This document shows positions 51,870 through 61,717 of a stretch of DNA of 64,000 bases, piece after piece (positions within the stretch are counted from its first letter, which is position 1; the number at the start of each line of letters is the position of its first letter). The translations under genes were made by a program, and so were the position numbers. A model generated the notes under the pieces. The model was not told the DNA's origin. It was given only the letters and a program-made list of their open reading frames with translations, and made no database searches. The DNA is from PNNG01 sp964577055 (GTDB lineage: Bacteria > Bacteroidota > Bacteroidia > UBA7662): positions 1-64,000 of the forward strand of contig CAZNWC010000011.1 in the NCBI GenBank assembly GCA_964577055.1. The letters are read 5' to 3'.

Positions 51870-52955
51870 TTACAAAGAGATCTTAAAGCGCTGCGCCAAT
51901 GTCTGCAGATCGGACACCACCTTGTTGTTAAGGGGCACACCCTCTTTTTTACGTTGGCGGTAGTGTTTCATCTCAGGCTCACCATGTACCAGCACAGGCT
52001 GATTGGGATCGATGCGCGAAGCCGTTTTGAAGCGGTTGATCCAGGTGTCGATGGCTTGGTAATAGCCATCCAAGTCGCGGAAGGCATCGATGCGCATGGC
52101 GCCCACAAAATGGCCAATGCCGTGCCCCACCGGATCAGCCGGCGGTTGTAAAAAGGCCACAAAAGGTGGAACCCAAGGGCCAAAATTAGCACCTGAAAGC
52201 ACGCCACTAAGCAAATCGGCCACCGCAGCCATGCCATAACCCTTGTGCGAGCTTCCCTCAGGTGTGCTGCCCAATGGCAAGAGGCTACCACCCTGTTTGA
52301 GGATGGAAGGGTCGGTGGAAGGATTGCCTTGTGCATCAACAGCCCAGCCTGAAGGCATGGCTTTGCCTTCACGCTCTGCAATTTCAAGTTTGCCATTGGC
52401 CGCAGCGGCTGTGGCCAGGTCAATGACCAACGGATCGAACTGCCGTGCTGGAAAAACCCAGCAATGTGGATTGGTGCCCAACATGCGCTCGTTGCTGTGG
52501 GTAGGTGCCACAAGTGGACTGGCGTTGGTCATGGCCATGCCAATCATGTGGTGCGGAATGGCCTTCATGGCGTGATAGGCGGCGATACCAAAATGATTGG
52601 AGTTGCATATGCTTACCATGCCCACCCCAGTAGCAGAAGCCTTTTTAATGGCCATATCCATGCCACGAGCGGCCACAATGAGTCCCAACCCCCCATCGCC
52701 ATCGATGGTGGCGGCAGCAGCGGCTTCGTGCACCAGCTTGATGTTGGGGCGGGCATTCAGTCTACCAGCCTCCCACAAGCGCACATAACCACTTAAGCGG
52801 GCTATACCGTGGGAATCAATGCCGCGCAAATCGGCTTCGAGCAGCACATCGGTGGCCAAGTAAGCATCTTCCTGGCTGTGGCCCATGCGCATGAAAACTT
52901 CGCTAATGAAATTCCAGAGCTGCTGTTCGGTAAAAAGGCTAGCTGTTTTTTCCAT
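51870..52955 (-). CDS. Malate/L-lactate dehydrogenase-family oxidoreductase
   Basis: A 361-aa NAD(P)-dependent dehydrogenase of the Ldh/YlbC/ComC family, unrelated to classical Rossmann lactate dehydrogenases. Family motifs: LLEADLRGIDSHGIARL (about 38-54), DGDGGLGLI, SNSNHFGIAAYHAMK-like SICNSNHFGIAAYH with the catalytic His, and the closing GSTPEGSSHKGYGMA. The substrate could be malate, lactate, ureidoglycolate or sulfolactate. It is the last gene of an operon after a LutA-like Fe-S protein, 14 bp after its stop. Confidence 0.88.
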   Translation of the reverse strand: MEKTASLFTEQQLWNFISEVFMRMGHSQEDAYLATDVLLEADLRGIDSHGIARLSGYVRLWEAGRLNARPNIKLVHEAAAAATIDGDGGLGLIVAARGMDMAIKKASATGVGMVSICNSNHFGIAAYHAMKAIPHHMIGMAMTNASPLVAPTHSNERMLGTNPHCWVFPARQFDPLVIDLATAAAANGKLEIAEREGKAMPSGWAVDAQGNPSTDPSILKQGGSLLPLGSTPEGSSHKGYGMAAVADLLSGVLSGANFGPWVPPFVAFLQPPADPVGHGIGHFVGAMRIDAFRDLDGYYQAIDTWINRFKTASRIDPNQPVLVHGEPEMKHYRQRKKEGVPLNNKVVSDLQTLAQRFKISL

Positions 52956-52969
52956 GTGCATTTGGTAGT

Positions 52970-53689
52970 TTACCAACCCGAAGCCAACAAATCGGCCAAG
53001 TGAAGGGTTTGAATAGGCATTTGGTGTTTTTTGGCATAAGCCTCCAAGTGCATGAGGCAGCTCAAATCGGCCGAAACAAGGTATTCTGCACCGGTTTTGA
53101 GGGCATTTTGCATCTTTTGATCGGCCATTCCGGTAGAAATGCCTTCATATTTTACAGCGAAAGTCCCCCCAAAGCCGCAACAAGTTTCATTGTCAGCCAG
53201 TGGCACATAGGTAATGCCCTGCACCTGGCGAAGCAGCGCACGCGGTTCTTCGCGTATGCCACATTCACGCAACGCACTACAGGCATCGTGATAAGTAATG
53301 GAATGCTCAAAGTGAGCGCGTAATTGGGTGTAGGGCAAGTGCTTGAAGACAAACTCCGCAAATTCAAAGGTGTTCTTTTGCAATTGTTTGTACTGGTTGT
53401 GCAATGCTGTGTTGTGGAATAATTTACCGTAATAGTTACGCATCATGCCCGTACACGAGCTCGACAAAACCACCACAGGGCGATTGTCGGGAAATTCACG
53501 CAGGCACTTCTCACCTACTTCTTTGGCTTCGTCCCAATGTCCGGCATTGAAAGCTGGTTGGCCACAGCAGGTTTGTTCGGCATTGTAATGCACTTCACAT
53601 CCCAAAAACTCCAATACTTTAACGGCATTAAAAGCTGTTTCGGGATACATTTGGTCCACAAAACAGGGTACAAAAAGATCTATCTGCAT
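52970..53689 (-). CDS. LutA/LldE-like Fe-S oxidoreductase subunit
   Basis: A 239-aa protein with two CCG cysteine-rich domains. Seen: DLFVPCFVDQMYP, TCCGQPAFNAG (about 40-50), SSSCTGMMRN, then HDACSALRE, NETCCGFGGTF and SADLSCLMHL. Such proteins are the LutA subunit of L-lactate utilisation (LutABC) or relatives that pass electrons from hydroxy-acids. The usual LutB and LutC genes are absent; a UMF1-type transporter precedes it and an Ldh-family enzyme follows. The frame is open upstream to 53842 but MQIDLFVPCF at 53689 is the family start. Confidence 0.88.
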   Translation of the reverse strand: MQIDLFVPCFVDQMYPETAFNAVKVLEFLGCEVHYNAEQTCCGQPAFNAGHWDEAKEVGEKCLREFPDNRPVVVLSSSCTGMMRNYYGKLFHNTALHNQYKQLQKNTFEFAEFVFKHLPYTQLRAHFEHSITYHDACSALRECGIREEPRALLRQVQGITYVPLADNETCCGFGGTFAVKYEGISTGMADQKMQNALKTGAEYLVSADLSCLMHLEAYAKKHQMPIQTLHLADLLASGW

Positions 53690-53693
53690 GGCC

Positions 53694-55088
53694 TCAGCCC
53701 AAGTGAATTTTAAAATTGCGGATGGTCCGCATCGCCAACAATCCCACGACAAAAAACACAGCCAAAGCCAAAGACGAATGGCGCATGCTGCCGGTGATTT
53801 CGATGATGTAACCGAAAGCAAAAGTACCGAATACGATGGCAAGTTTTTCGGTTACATCGTAAAATGAAAAGTAGGAAGCGTGGTTATGGGTGTCGTCGGG
53901 AATGAGCTTGGCATAGGTACTCCGCATGAGGGCCTGCATACCTCCCATCACCGTACCTACCACCCCAGCGAGGATGAAAAACTCGTTTTCAGTCGTAACG
54001 GTAAAAGCTGCGATGCAAATGCCTATCCAAATCACAATACCGCCCAAGAGGGTGTAAATATTGCCGTAGCGCGCCGACAAACGTGAAAAGGCATATGCTC
54101 CGCCAATGGCAATGAGTTGGATGAGCAAGATGGTAATGATGAGCTTATCGGTACTCAGTTGTAACTCCTCCGCGCCAAAAATACTGGCCAGGTACATGGT
54201 TGTTTGCAAACCAGCACTCGTGAAAAAGAAGGCAAAAAGATATTTGCGCAATTCTTTGCGATGGCCCAGTTCGTGGTACACCTTTACCAATTCACGGTAA
54301 CCTTTTTTGAACAAATCGCTGCTCACCTTGCCCAGCGGCTTTTCTTTGGGCAAATACCGCAAAGTGTATTGCGAAAAACCGAACCACCACAGGGCTACGG
54401 TTACAAAGGAATAGCGTGTACTAAGCCCTTTAAAATAGCCAGCTGCCTCTTCTGCTGCCGCTGTGGCCTCCATGCCAGCAGCTGTATTGGCTTGTACCCT
54501 TGCAGCAACGTCAAAAATCAGCTCGGGGAACATGATGAGCACCAAATTGGCCACCAACAAAATCACCGAACCCACATAGCCATAGGCAAAACCACGGGCG
54601 CTGATTTCATCGAAGCGGTCTTCGGTGGCAATCTCAGGTAAAAACGAATTGTAGAAAATCACACTCGCCGCCCAGCCCATGGCCGCCAACATGAACATCA
54701 ATAAGCCATAAGGTATGTTGTCGGCCGTGAAAAAAAACATCAACCCACTGCTAACGGCTCCCATGATGGCAAATAGCGCCAGCATGCGCTTTTTGAGTCC
54801 GCCAAAATCGGCCATGCCCGATAAAATGGGACTTACCATGGCAACCAGCAAATACCCCAGTGACAAAGTGTACGAGTAAGCCGCTGTACTATCGACCTGC
54901 CAGCCGAACAACGTAATGTTAAAGCCCTTTGAAGCGGCATCGGTACCTTGCGCGATGGCGGCCGACTTGCTTACGGCATTGTAGTAGATAGGAAAAATGG
55001 CTGTGGTGATGCACAGGTTGTATACCGAATTGGCCCAGTCGTACATGCACCAGGCCCGGATGGTTTTGGGGTTGTTCAGTTCGGACAT
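53694..55088 (-). CDS. UMF1-family MFS transporter
   Basis: A 464-aa transporter with 11-12 membrane helices. The start RAWCMYDWANSVYNLCITT is the signature of the UMF1 (Atg22-like) branch of the major facilitator superfamily. Start at 55088 (MSELNNPKTIR); a longer frame to 55124 is unlikely because a promoter element lies between. The cargo is unknown; Atg22 relatives export amino acids. First gene of the operon with the LutA-like and Ldh-like genes (4 bp and 14 bp gaps), so a hydroxy-acid is a possible cargo here. Confidence 0.9.
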   Translation of the reverse strand: MSELNNPKTIRAWCMYDWANSVYNLCITTAIFPIYYNAVSKSAAIAQGTDAASKGFNITLFGWQVDSTAAYSYTLSLGYLLVAMVSPILSGMADFGGLKKRMLALFAIMGAVSSGLMFFFTADNIPYGLLMFMLAAMGWAASVIFYNSFLPEIATEDRFDEISARGFAYGYVGSVILLVANLVLIMFPELIFDVAARVQANTAAGMEATAAAEEAAGYFKGLSTRYSFVTVALWWFGFSQYTLRYLPKEKPLGKVSSDLFKKGYRELVKVYHELGHRKELRKYLFAFFFTSAGLQTTMYLASIFGAEELQLSTDKLIITILLIQLIAIGGAYAFSRLSARYGNIYTLLGGIVIWIGICIAAFTVTTENEFFILAGVVGTVMGGMQALMRSTYAKLIPDDTHNHASYFSFYDVTEKLAIVFGTFAFGYIIEITGSMRHSSLALAVFFVVGLLAMRTIRNFKIHLG

Positions 55089-55094
55089 GCGTTT

Positions 55095-55102
55095 CAAAGC
55101 TA
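55095..55102 (-). promoter_or_regulatory. -7 promoter element of the UMF1-LutA-Ldh operon
   Basis: The minus strand reads TAGCTTTG (TAnnTTTG), six bases before the ATG at 55088, allowing at most a 1- or 2-nt leader. Confidence 0.5.
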
Positions 55103-55293
55103 AGTGTTGAGCGCGAATCAACAAAGCGTTGGGTGGACAATAGCAAATAGGAGACTGCTAACCGAAGTGGGACAATGGCTGGGAGTTGGCTGTAGATAGT
55201 TGAATTATGCCCAGCAAACCGTGCGCAACATCGCTTCCTTTCCACATTTCATTTTTTGCTTCCGCCTCCTGCCCTGCCCTTGAAACGCAAAAA

Positions 55294-55311
55294 GGACCGG
55301 TTTCCCGGTCC
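55294..55311 (-). terminator. Terminator after the 1995-aa surface protein gene
   Basis: The stem GGACCGG/CCGGTCC with loop TTTC; on the minus strand it is followed by TTTTTGCG. It lies 27 bp past the stop. Confidence 0.75.
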
Positions 55312-55337
55312 CTTTTGACATGCCTGCGTGCTTAGGA

Positions 55338-58300
55338 TTAGCGTACAATCATCAACTTGCCTACCCCTACGCCATTTTCACGTTCGATGCGGTATTGATA
55401 CGCACCAGCTGCCAAACGCTGGGTTTCGAAACGGATGTTTTGTACACCCAGTTCTGGCAGTATGCGCGCAACCTCCTTACCTGCTGCATCAAGTATCACC
55501 AATTGTGTGCCTTGGGTAGCAGGAGCACTGAGTTCAAACAAAACCCAGTCGTTGGCTGGATTCGGATAAACCCGGCCCATCAATCCTTGCGGATCTTCAA
55601 CACTTACATTCAAGAAGTTGGCGCAGGTAGTATCGTTGCTCAAGTCAATGTCGGTCGACCACTTGGAGTAACCGCACAAACGCACTGTTCCGCCCACCGT
55701 GGGCGTCCACGCCTGGGTAAAGATGTGGTGGATGGTATCGCCCGCTGGCACGGTACGGCTGATGGCGTTGGCGTTGATTTCAACACCATTCACGCTGTAA
55801 GCCACGTCAAAACCGGTAGCCGGTGTGGTGCCGAAGTTTTCGATCACTACTTTTACTTGATAAGGCTGGTTCAAAGCCGGAACTGCCGTAGGTGTGAGGA
55901 TGGCCGTAACACCAATGTCGTCGGTAAGCAACGGATTCACAAATACGGTCACAGTATCCGTCTTGAAGCAAATCGAGTCGGTTAAAGTAGCAACATAGGT
56001 GGTGGTTTGTGCAGGAGCTACCCGCAAACTATCTCCCGTGCCAAGTACGGTGGCACTACCTAAAGTTGTCCAGCGCACTGTTGCACTCGATTTGTAACCA
56101 ACCGATCCGTTAAACTGACGCGGATGGAAAGTTGGATTAGGCGCACTACCACCGTAACCAATGTTTTGGCCCGTGTAAATCACGATGTTGCCATCAGTAA
56201 AGGTATCTTGGTTGGCAGCACTCCATGAAGTGTATACCGTACTTCCGTTTGTCACCTGGTAGAAGAAGCCATATGTCTGGCCAGCTGGAATGGTAATGTT
56301 GCCTGGTACCGCTACCCCCGAAACCTGAGCACCACCCGTAGTTCCTGTATTCCGTATGGTTGCTGGTGCTGCAGTTACAATTTGCGTCCACCCATTTGCT
56401 GCTGTAACGGTAGGCGCACCATTTACAGGAGTAGTATTATACCAAACATCAACGGTGGCTATGTTGCCAACCGTGCCATACAATGGCACATACAAACTAT
56501 CTAACACTATTCCTGAAATAGCACGGACGTTAAAACTAACACCCACTTGACCGTTACCTCCTTGACGATTGGCATCCACAACCACTGAACCAGCAAAACC
56601 TGTAGTTGCTGCACGTAAGGTTGCCGTGTCCCCAGCGGTAATCGTAGTGTCATTCCCGGCATTCACCGCTAAATAATCATCGGCAAACTGCATAAATCTG
56701 GTTACAGCACTGAAATTCCCATTGGTATCGCGGACTACCACGCTGGCCTCAATGGTTTGGTTAGGCAATGCCGCTGCAGGCAAGGTGCCCGTCCAGTTAC
56801 CAGAAGCAGGTGTTCCAGAAATACGCGTAAGTACAATATCGGCCTGTTGAATGCCATTCACCGTGTAGCGGATGAAAGCGCTGTCGATGCCCACACCGCC
56901 GATGTTGTCGCGTGCCCAAACACTCACTGCACGAGGGGTAACCGCACATTGCGACTCAGGAGGCGTAATGGTCGCCGAATCAATCGTGGGTGGGAACAAG
57001 TCGGGCAACAACACGCCGTTGAACTCGTAAGCACCCATGTCGGGGGCCTGACCTGTACCACCCGGACGGTTGGTGCCGTTGAAGTCGCGGTTAGGCGTAC
57101 CCAAAGCTGCAATCACTACCGCACCCGACTCTATGCCTGTGGTGGTGCCGGGTACAATCTCCAAATTGGTGTTGGAGATGAATGGTGCCACACTGCGACC
57201 GGTTGGCGGTACCGAGAAGGCATCGTTACCAGGCACACCTGTTTCGGTGATGGCCTTCCAAGCGGCTACATCTACATACACAGGTGCAGTGGTGGTTGTT
57301 CCGATTCTACCCACCTCGTGGTTGGCCGTGGTATCTACATGATAAGCGTTGTTGTTGATGGTGAGGTTGCTCATGGCATAGCTGGTTGGCAACCATACAG
57401 CATTGAAGAAACTCAACCCGGTACTGTTGGTGTTCATCGTATTGCTGAACACATTGTTTCGTATATCCAGTGATGCTACTGCGGTACTGGTGATGGTCAA
57501 TGCAGCACTCGCTGCACCTGCTGTAGAGGCATTGGTGTACGTGCCATACAAGTGAACGCTATTGTAATACACCTGGTGACCCGTACCACTGCTCAAGCGA
57601 ATGCCCGAAGCGTTAGAAGTCTGACTGGTATTGGAGCCATTTTGTGTTCGAATGTCATAGATCACATTGTTGGTAATGCGCATACCATTGCCGCTGATCA
57701 CATACAAGCCATGTGCACCGTTGGCGGCAGGCGTAAACACCCCGTAAATCTTGTTGGCATTCACCACCAGGTTCTGTGAACCCGTGCCCCCAAACTCAAT
57801 GCCCGAACGGGCAAATGAGAAGGTACCTGTGATGTTGCGGATCTCGTTGCCCTCTACCAAACCATTGTTCAGGTTCTGTAAATCCATGCCCTTGGCACTG
57901 ATGGTGTTGGAAGTGGCTGTATCACCAATCAGGTTGCCACTGATGGTAACATCCTGGGCCGCACTCGTGGTGGTTCCACGCAGGTATAAGCCGTAGTAAG
58001 CATTGCGCAATTCGTTGCCTTCAATCCGTACCAAACGCATATTGTCGCCCGTGCCAGATGTCGACACCGTAGTACCCGCCACATACAAAGCATAGTTCGT
58101 TGCTACCGTATTGGTACCGCCGCTGATGCGCGTATTGGCAATGATCAACGAGTCAACACCTGCCGCCAAGGTACTCTGCACCCAGATGCCCATGCTGCCC
58201 GATGCCTGACTGCTGTTGGCGATGTGCAAGGCACGGCCCCCTGTGGCACCCGCACCGTTGATCTCAAAATTGCTCACGCCATTCAAATGAATAAGGCCTT

Positions 58301-61300
58301 GGGTTGAACTGCCGCTCACCAACACCTCGCTGCGGCTGCTATCTACCGTAAAGCGAATGTGGTTCGTGCGTGAACTGCCGTTGATTGGGTTGAGCACAAT
58401 CGGGAAGCTTTCGCCTGCACCGTACGCACTGTCAATCAACATGAAGTTCGCCGAACCCACGACCAATCCGGCATTGATGAAGTTCACCGCCGCGGTAATC
58501 GTCGCAAAATCGGCATTCGCCTGGCTCACCCCTACCCGATAGTTGCCGCTGATTTGCGCCAAAATCTGATAGTCGTATACCGAAGGCGGAGGAGTGCTGC
58601 CCACAGGACTGTTGCCCGATCCGCCCAAAGGCGAGGTGGTTACCACACCGGGGGTATTCAAGGTGGCAAAGTAATATTGAATGGTGTCGAGCTGCTGCAC
58701 ACCGCCCAAAGCCGCATAGTTGAAGCTGAAAGTAAAGACACTGCCGCTTACCACCGGTACGCTATCCACTGCCCAGGCTCCTCCGTTTTTGTTGTAGAAC
58801 ATGCGCGGTCCGTTGGCAGCGCCCGTAATCAAACCCGTGGTGTCAACAATGTTGATGGTAATCGTACGACCCGCCGACAAAAGGGTGTCGGCCAAAGGTG
58901 TAACCGTGATTTGCGAAAACTGCAAACCCAAAAACTCATAGGCACCAATATCGGGTGTAGTCGCACTGCGGCTCAAGCCCTCAATATCGCTCTGCACATA
59001 GGCTACTGGCGTGCCCTTGTTGTCGAGCGGCAGGCTCGTTGGGCGCGCAATGTTCGCCGAAATCAAATCGGGCGATACGCTCAAAGACAAAGCATCGCGA
59101 CCGCTGGCCGTGCTCCAGGCGCTCACCGAAGTATAACCTGTGGCAGGTGAGTTGTTCCAAAACAAATCGGTGCCTGAGGGCGTGCCATTGGCATTGGTGA
59201 TCCATACCGCGTTGTTGTTGGCCGTTAAGCTATCAATCACCCACTGGCCCGAATAATAGATGCCCTTGATGTTGGTGCGGAAGGGTCCCGCATCGGCCGT
59301 CAAGTTCACCAAGTTGTTCAACACTGTTACGCTCGAAAAAGCAGGCGTAGTAGTTGAGCCGCCCGTGATGTGGATACCTGCACCGTAGACAGACGTTGAC
59401 GTACTGCTCATCACCAGGTTCACCGTATTGTTCACAAACGCCACCTGGTCGCGCGGGTTCAATGGGTTGATGGTGGTAGAGGTAGAAAAAGATCCACCTG
59501 CATACAGACCATAGGAAATGATGGTGCTGCTCACATTGGCGGTACCCGAAACAAGGTTATTGAATACCCTGTTCTCGGTACCCAAGCTATCGATGTTCGG
59601 GTTCAAAATGTAAATACCCATATTGCCTACACGGCCCAATACACGGTTGTCCGACATCGTCAAACCAATCGTGCGGCTGGTGTACAAACCATAACCAAAA
59701 GTAGAGGCGGTGTTAACGTCGGTACAGGTATTGCCCGATACAATGGCACCCGACTGGTTCACCGCGTAAAAACCATAACGGTAGTTCTCCATGGTGTTGG
59801 CAATAAATACCAACCCTTGAGAATATCCGGAATTCGTCGTGATTCCATTGCCGAAAAAGTCATAATAAAAGCCATTGAAATAATTGCCAGTAATATTGAC
59901 AAAATCAGCCCCATCAACCCGAATGGCTTGGTTGTTTGTGCTGGTGCTGCCCGACAAATCAATAAAACGACAGCTGGTAACCGTCAAAGAATTGGCACCA
60001 ACCGATGCTTGAATACAACCTGCCAACGCGCTGCCAAACACCGTGCGTTCGAAGGTCAGGCTATTGAAAGTGACATTCGGCGTATTGATGTTAAAGGTGA
60101 TATTCGAGCCAGTTGCCGCCGTATCATGCCGCAAAACCACATCACTCGCAATACCTGTAGCGCTGGTGAAAGTGATGCTAAATGCGCTGCTGTTGCCAGG
60201 CAATGCGGGAATGCTGTACGATCCAATGTAGGTGCCCGGATTGATCAAGAAGGTAACCGGACCGGCTATGCCGCCACAAGTGATGGCCGTGATGGCATCT
60301 TGCACAGTGGCATAATTGGCCAATCCACCTCCAACAGTATAGGTGCCACCCGGAAGCGCCAAACAAAAAGTGCGGGTAATGGTATCGTTGGTCGTATTCA
60401 AATCAGGGCCTAATCCGTTCGGATTGGCAATCCATGCTTTTAGTTGAAAAGTTTGCGTGGTAGGAACGGTAAGGTTCGTGGCAAATGTATGGTTGATACC
60501 CCCAAATGAGCTGAGACTACCTGTCCATGCCTCAGTGATGGGTGGATTGGTATCTAGTTGATAGGCGACCGTCGCCGAAGTCATAGGGTTTGTTCCCCTG
60601 TTCTGAATAAAGATATTCACCTGACTGGTGGTGCCGCCTGTCAATGGCGAAACAGGCGAATCAAACCGTTGAACGGCACCATCTAGGCCCAACAAAGGGG
60701 CAAGCGAAAGTCCAATGTCACTCAAAATGGAACTCGCACTGCCTGTGGTGGCGCCATTGGTGGTGGAGGTTAAGCGTTGGTGATTCGGCGCGGATCCAAC
60801 TGTGAAGGTGGCCGACTGAAAACCCGTCGTGCTGGTGCGATTGTCCATTTCTACATCCACACACAGTGTCAAAGTGGGATCAAAGGGGAATGGCGTGGTC
60901 AACGGAATGTAATACCAGCCCCCGGCACTGGTGGTTTGGTTAATCGTGTAACTGGCAGCGCTGAGTACGGTAGTCAGCTGTGCTGGTGTGTAAAATTCAA
61001 GGCTGCCTGCACCAGGGAAAACGGTGCTGGTAAATTGCCCCATCCTGATTTGCAGGTTTGAATAGGTGCCCGGACCATTCGAAGTGGTCGAATTGGCGTT
61101 TCGAAACCACAACGTATCAATGAGTCCCCCCGGAATGTTCGCTCCCCAATCAGAAGGTCTGATCAGAAACTGCGTTTTTTTGTTTGTGGTTGTGTTGAAC
61201 GGGAATGCATTGTTTCCGGTTGAATTCAACAAAGCCATGGGATGCGGTGGGGTTTGCCCATATGCCCAAGTAGTGAGGAGCACCAAAAGCATGCTCCGGA

Positions 61301-61325
61301 GAAAATTCAGTAAGATTGGTTTCAT
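55338..61325 (-). CDS. Giant secreted beta-helix protein with T9SS sorting domain
   Basis: A 1995-aa surface protein. Signal peptide: residues 1-23 (ending WAYGQ). An N-terminal beta domain (about 25-330) carries a CARDB-like unit. Then comes a long right-handed parallel beta-helix (about 335-800 and 975-1420), rich in repeats such as NNLVSG, NNAVW and ITNNVIYDI. Ig-like and CARDB-like modules follow (ITAGDTATLRA; TDDIGVTAIL). The last about 78 residues are a type A T9SS domain: VYPNPANDWVLFEL, VILDAAGKEVARI, RLAAGAYQYRIER, GKLMIVR. It is rich in Thr, Ser and Asn. Possible roles are adhesion or polysaccharide binding; no catalytic motif is visible. Its last about 215 residues are nearly the same as those of the next upstream gene. 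Confidence 0.88.
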   Translation of the reverse strand: MKPILLNFLRSMLLVLLTTWAYGQTPPHPMALLNSTGNNAFPFNTTTNKKTQFLIRPSDWGANIPGGLIDTLWFRNANSTTSNGPGTYSNLQIRMGQFTSTVFPGAGSLEFYTPAQLTTVLSAASYTINQTTSAGGWYYIPLTTPFPFDPTLTLCVDVEMDNRTSTTGFQSATFTVGSAPNHQRLTSTTNGATTGSASSILSDIGLSLAPLLGLDGAVQRFDSPVSPLTGGTTSQVNIFIQNRGTNPMTSATVAYQLDTNPPITEAWTGSLSSFGGINHTFATNLTVPTTQTFQLKAWIANPNGLGPDLNTTNDTITRTFCLALPGGTYTVGGGLANYATVQDAITAITCGGIAGPVTFLINPGTYIGSYSIPALPGNSSAFSITFTSATGIASDVVLRHDTAATGSNITFNINTPNVTFNSLTFERTVFGSALAGCIQASVGANSLTVTSCRFIDLSGSTSTNNQAIRVDGADFVNITGNYFNGFYYDFFGNGITTNSGYSQGLVFIANTMENYRYGFYAVNQSGAIVSGNTCTDVNTASTFGYGLYTSRTIGLTMSDNRVLGRVGNMGIYILNPNIDSLGTENRVFNNLVSGTANVSSTIISYGLYAGGSFSTSTTINPLNPRDQVAFVNNTVNLVMSSTSTSVYGAGIHITGGSTTTPAFSSVTVLNNLVNLTADAGPFRTNIKGIYYSGQWVIDSLTANNNAVWITNANGTPSGTDLFWNNSPATGYTSVSAWSTASGRDALSLSVSPDLISANIARPTSLPLDNKGTPVAYVQSDIEGLSRSATTPDIGAYEFLGLQFSQITVTPLADTLLSAGRTITINIVDTTGLITGAANGPRMFYNKNGGAWAVDSVPVVSGSVFTFSFNYAALGGVQQLDTIQYYFATLNTPGVVTTSPLGGSGNSPVGSTPPPSVYDYQILAQISGNYRVGVSQANADFATITAAVNFINAGLVVGSANFMLIDSAYGAGESFPIVLNPINGSSRTNHIRFTVDSSRSEVLVSGSSTQGLIHLNGVSNFEINGAGATGGRALHIANSSQASGSMGIWVQSTLAAGVDSLIIANTRISGGTNTVATNYALYVAGTTVSTSGTGDNMRLVRIEGNELRNAYYGLYLRGTTTSAAQDVTISGNLIGDTATSNTISAKGMDLQNLNNGLVEGNEIRNITGTFSFARSGIEFGGTGSQNLVVNANKIYGVFTPAANGAHGLYVISGNGMRITNNVIYDIRTQNGSNTSQTSNASGIRLSSGTGHQVYYNSVHLYGTYTNASTAGAASAALTITSTAVASLDIRNNVFSNTMNTNSTGLSFFNAVWLPTSYAMSNLTINNNAYHVDTTANHEVGRIGTTTTAPVYVDVAAWKAITETGVPGNDAFSVPPTGRSVAPFISNTNLEIVPGTTTGIESGAVVIAALGTPNRDFNGTNRPGGTGQAPDMGAYEFNGVLLPDLFPPTIDSATITPPESQCAVTPRAVSVWARDNIGGVGIDSAFIRYTVNGIQQADIVLTRISGTPASGNWTGTLPAAALPNQTIEASVVVRDTNGNFSAVTRFMQFADDYLAVNAGNDTTITAGDTATLRAATTGFAGSVVVDANRQGGNGQVGVSFNVRAISGIVLDSLYVPLYGTVGNIATVDVWYNTTPVNGAPTVTAANGWTQIVTAAPATIRNTGTTGGAQVSGVAVPGNITIPAGQTYGFFYQVTNGSTVYTSWSAANQDTFTDGNIVIYTGQNIGYGGSAPNPTFHPRQFNGSVGYKSSATVRWTTLGSATVLGTGDSLRVAPAQTTTYVATLTDSICFKTDTVTVFVNPLLTDDIGVTAILTPTAVPALNQPYQVKVVIENFGTTPATGFDVAYSVNGVEINANAISRTVPAGDTIHHIFTQAWTPTVGGTVRLCGYSKWSTDIDLSNDTTCANFLNVSVEDPQGLMGRVYPNPANDWVLFELSAPATQGTQLVILDAAGKEVARILPELGVQNIRFETQRLAAGAYQYRIERENGVGVGKLMIVR

Positions 61326-61353
61326 ACTACAGGTTTAATCCTTGAAAAATAAG

Positions 61354-61437
61354 TCAGGAATTCGAAATAAAAAACAAATGCGCACCTGCATCGAGGCCCG
61401 CAGCAAGCATTAAAAGGAGTAAAAGTATTCTTTTCAT
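61354..61437 (-). CDS. Tiny hydrophobic peptide
   Basis: A 27-aa ORF, MKRILLLLLMLAAGLDAGAH then LFFISNS, in the 392-bp gap between the two giant surface genes. It has a basic start and a leucine core, like a bare signal peptide or a small membrane peptide. A TACTTTAA element lies 13 bases upstream. Similar short ORFs occur before large surface genes in this phylum, but coding is not proven. Confidence 0.3.
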   Translation of the reverse strand: MKRILLLLLMLAAGLDAGAHLFFISNS

Positions 61438-61669
61438 ACGTTGGTTTTAAAGTAGGAAAATACGCCCATCCTATTAAAAATTCGTCAAAATAGCGGACAA
61501 ACAACTCCTCTTCTTAGGCAAGTCACCCAAAAATCGACCGCATGAGCGGTGAATCCCCCTTTTTTTGAAGCATTAAAAATCAATTAAAATAGCATTGTCG
61601 TTGCCATAGGCCTGTATTGTTTCGGTCGCTTCGGCCGCAAATGAGAAAGCAAAATTCTTATCAAAAAAA

Positions 61670-61687
61670 GACCGGCAATTGCCGGTC
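61670..61687 (-). terminator. Terminator after the second surface protein gene
   Basis: A perfect palindrome GACCGGCAATTGCCGGTC; on the minus strand it is followed by seven Ts. It lies 31 bp past the stop at 61718. Confidence 0.85.
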
Positions 61688-61717
61688 TCTTTTCTATTGG
61701 TCGCACTGGATGGATGT

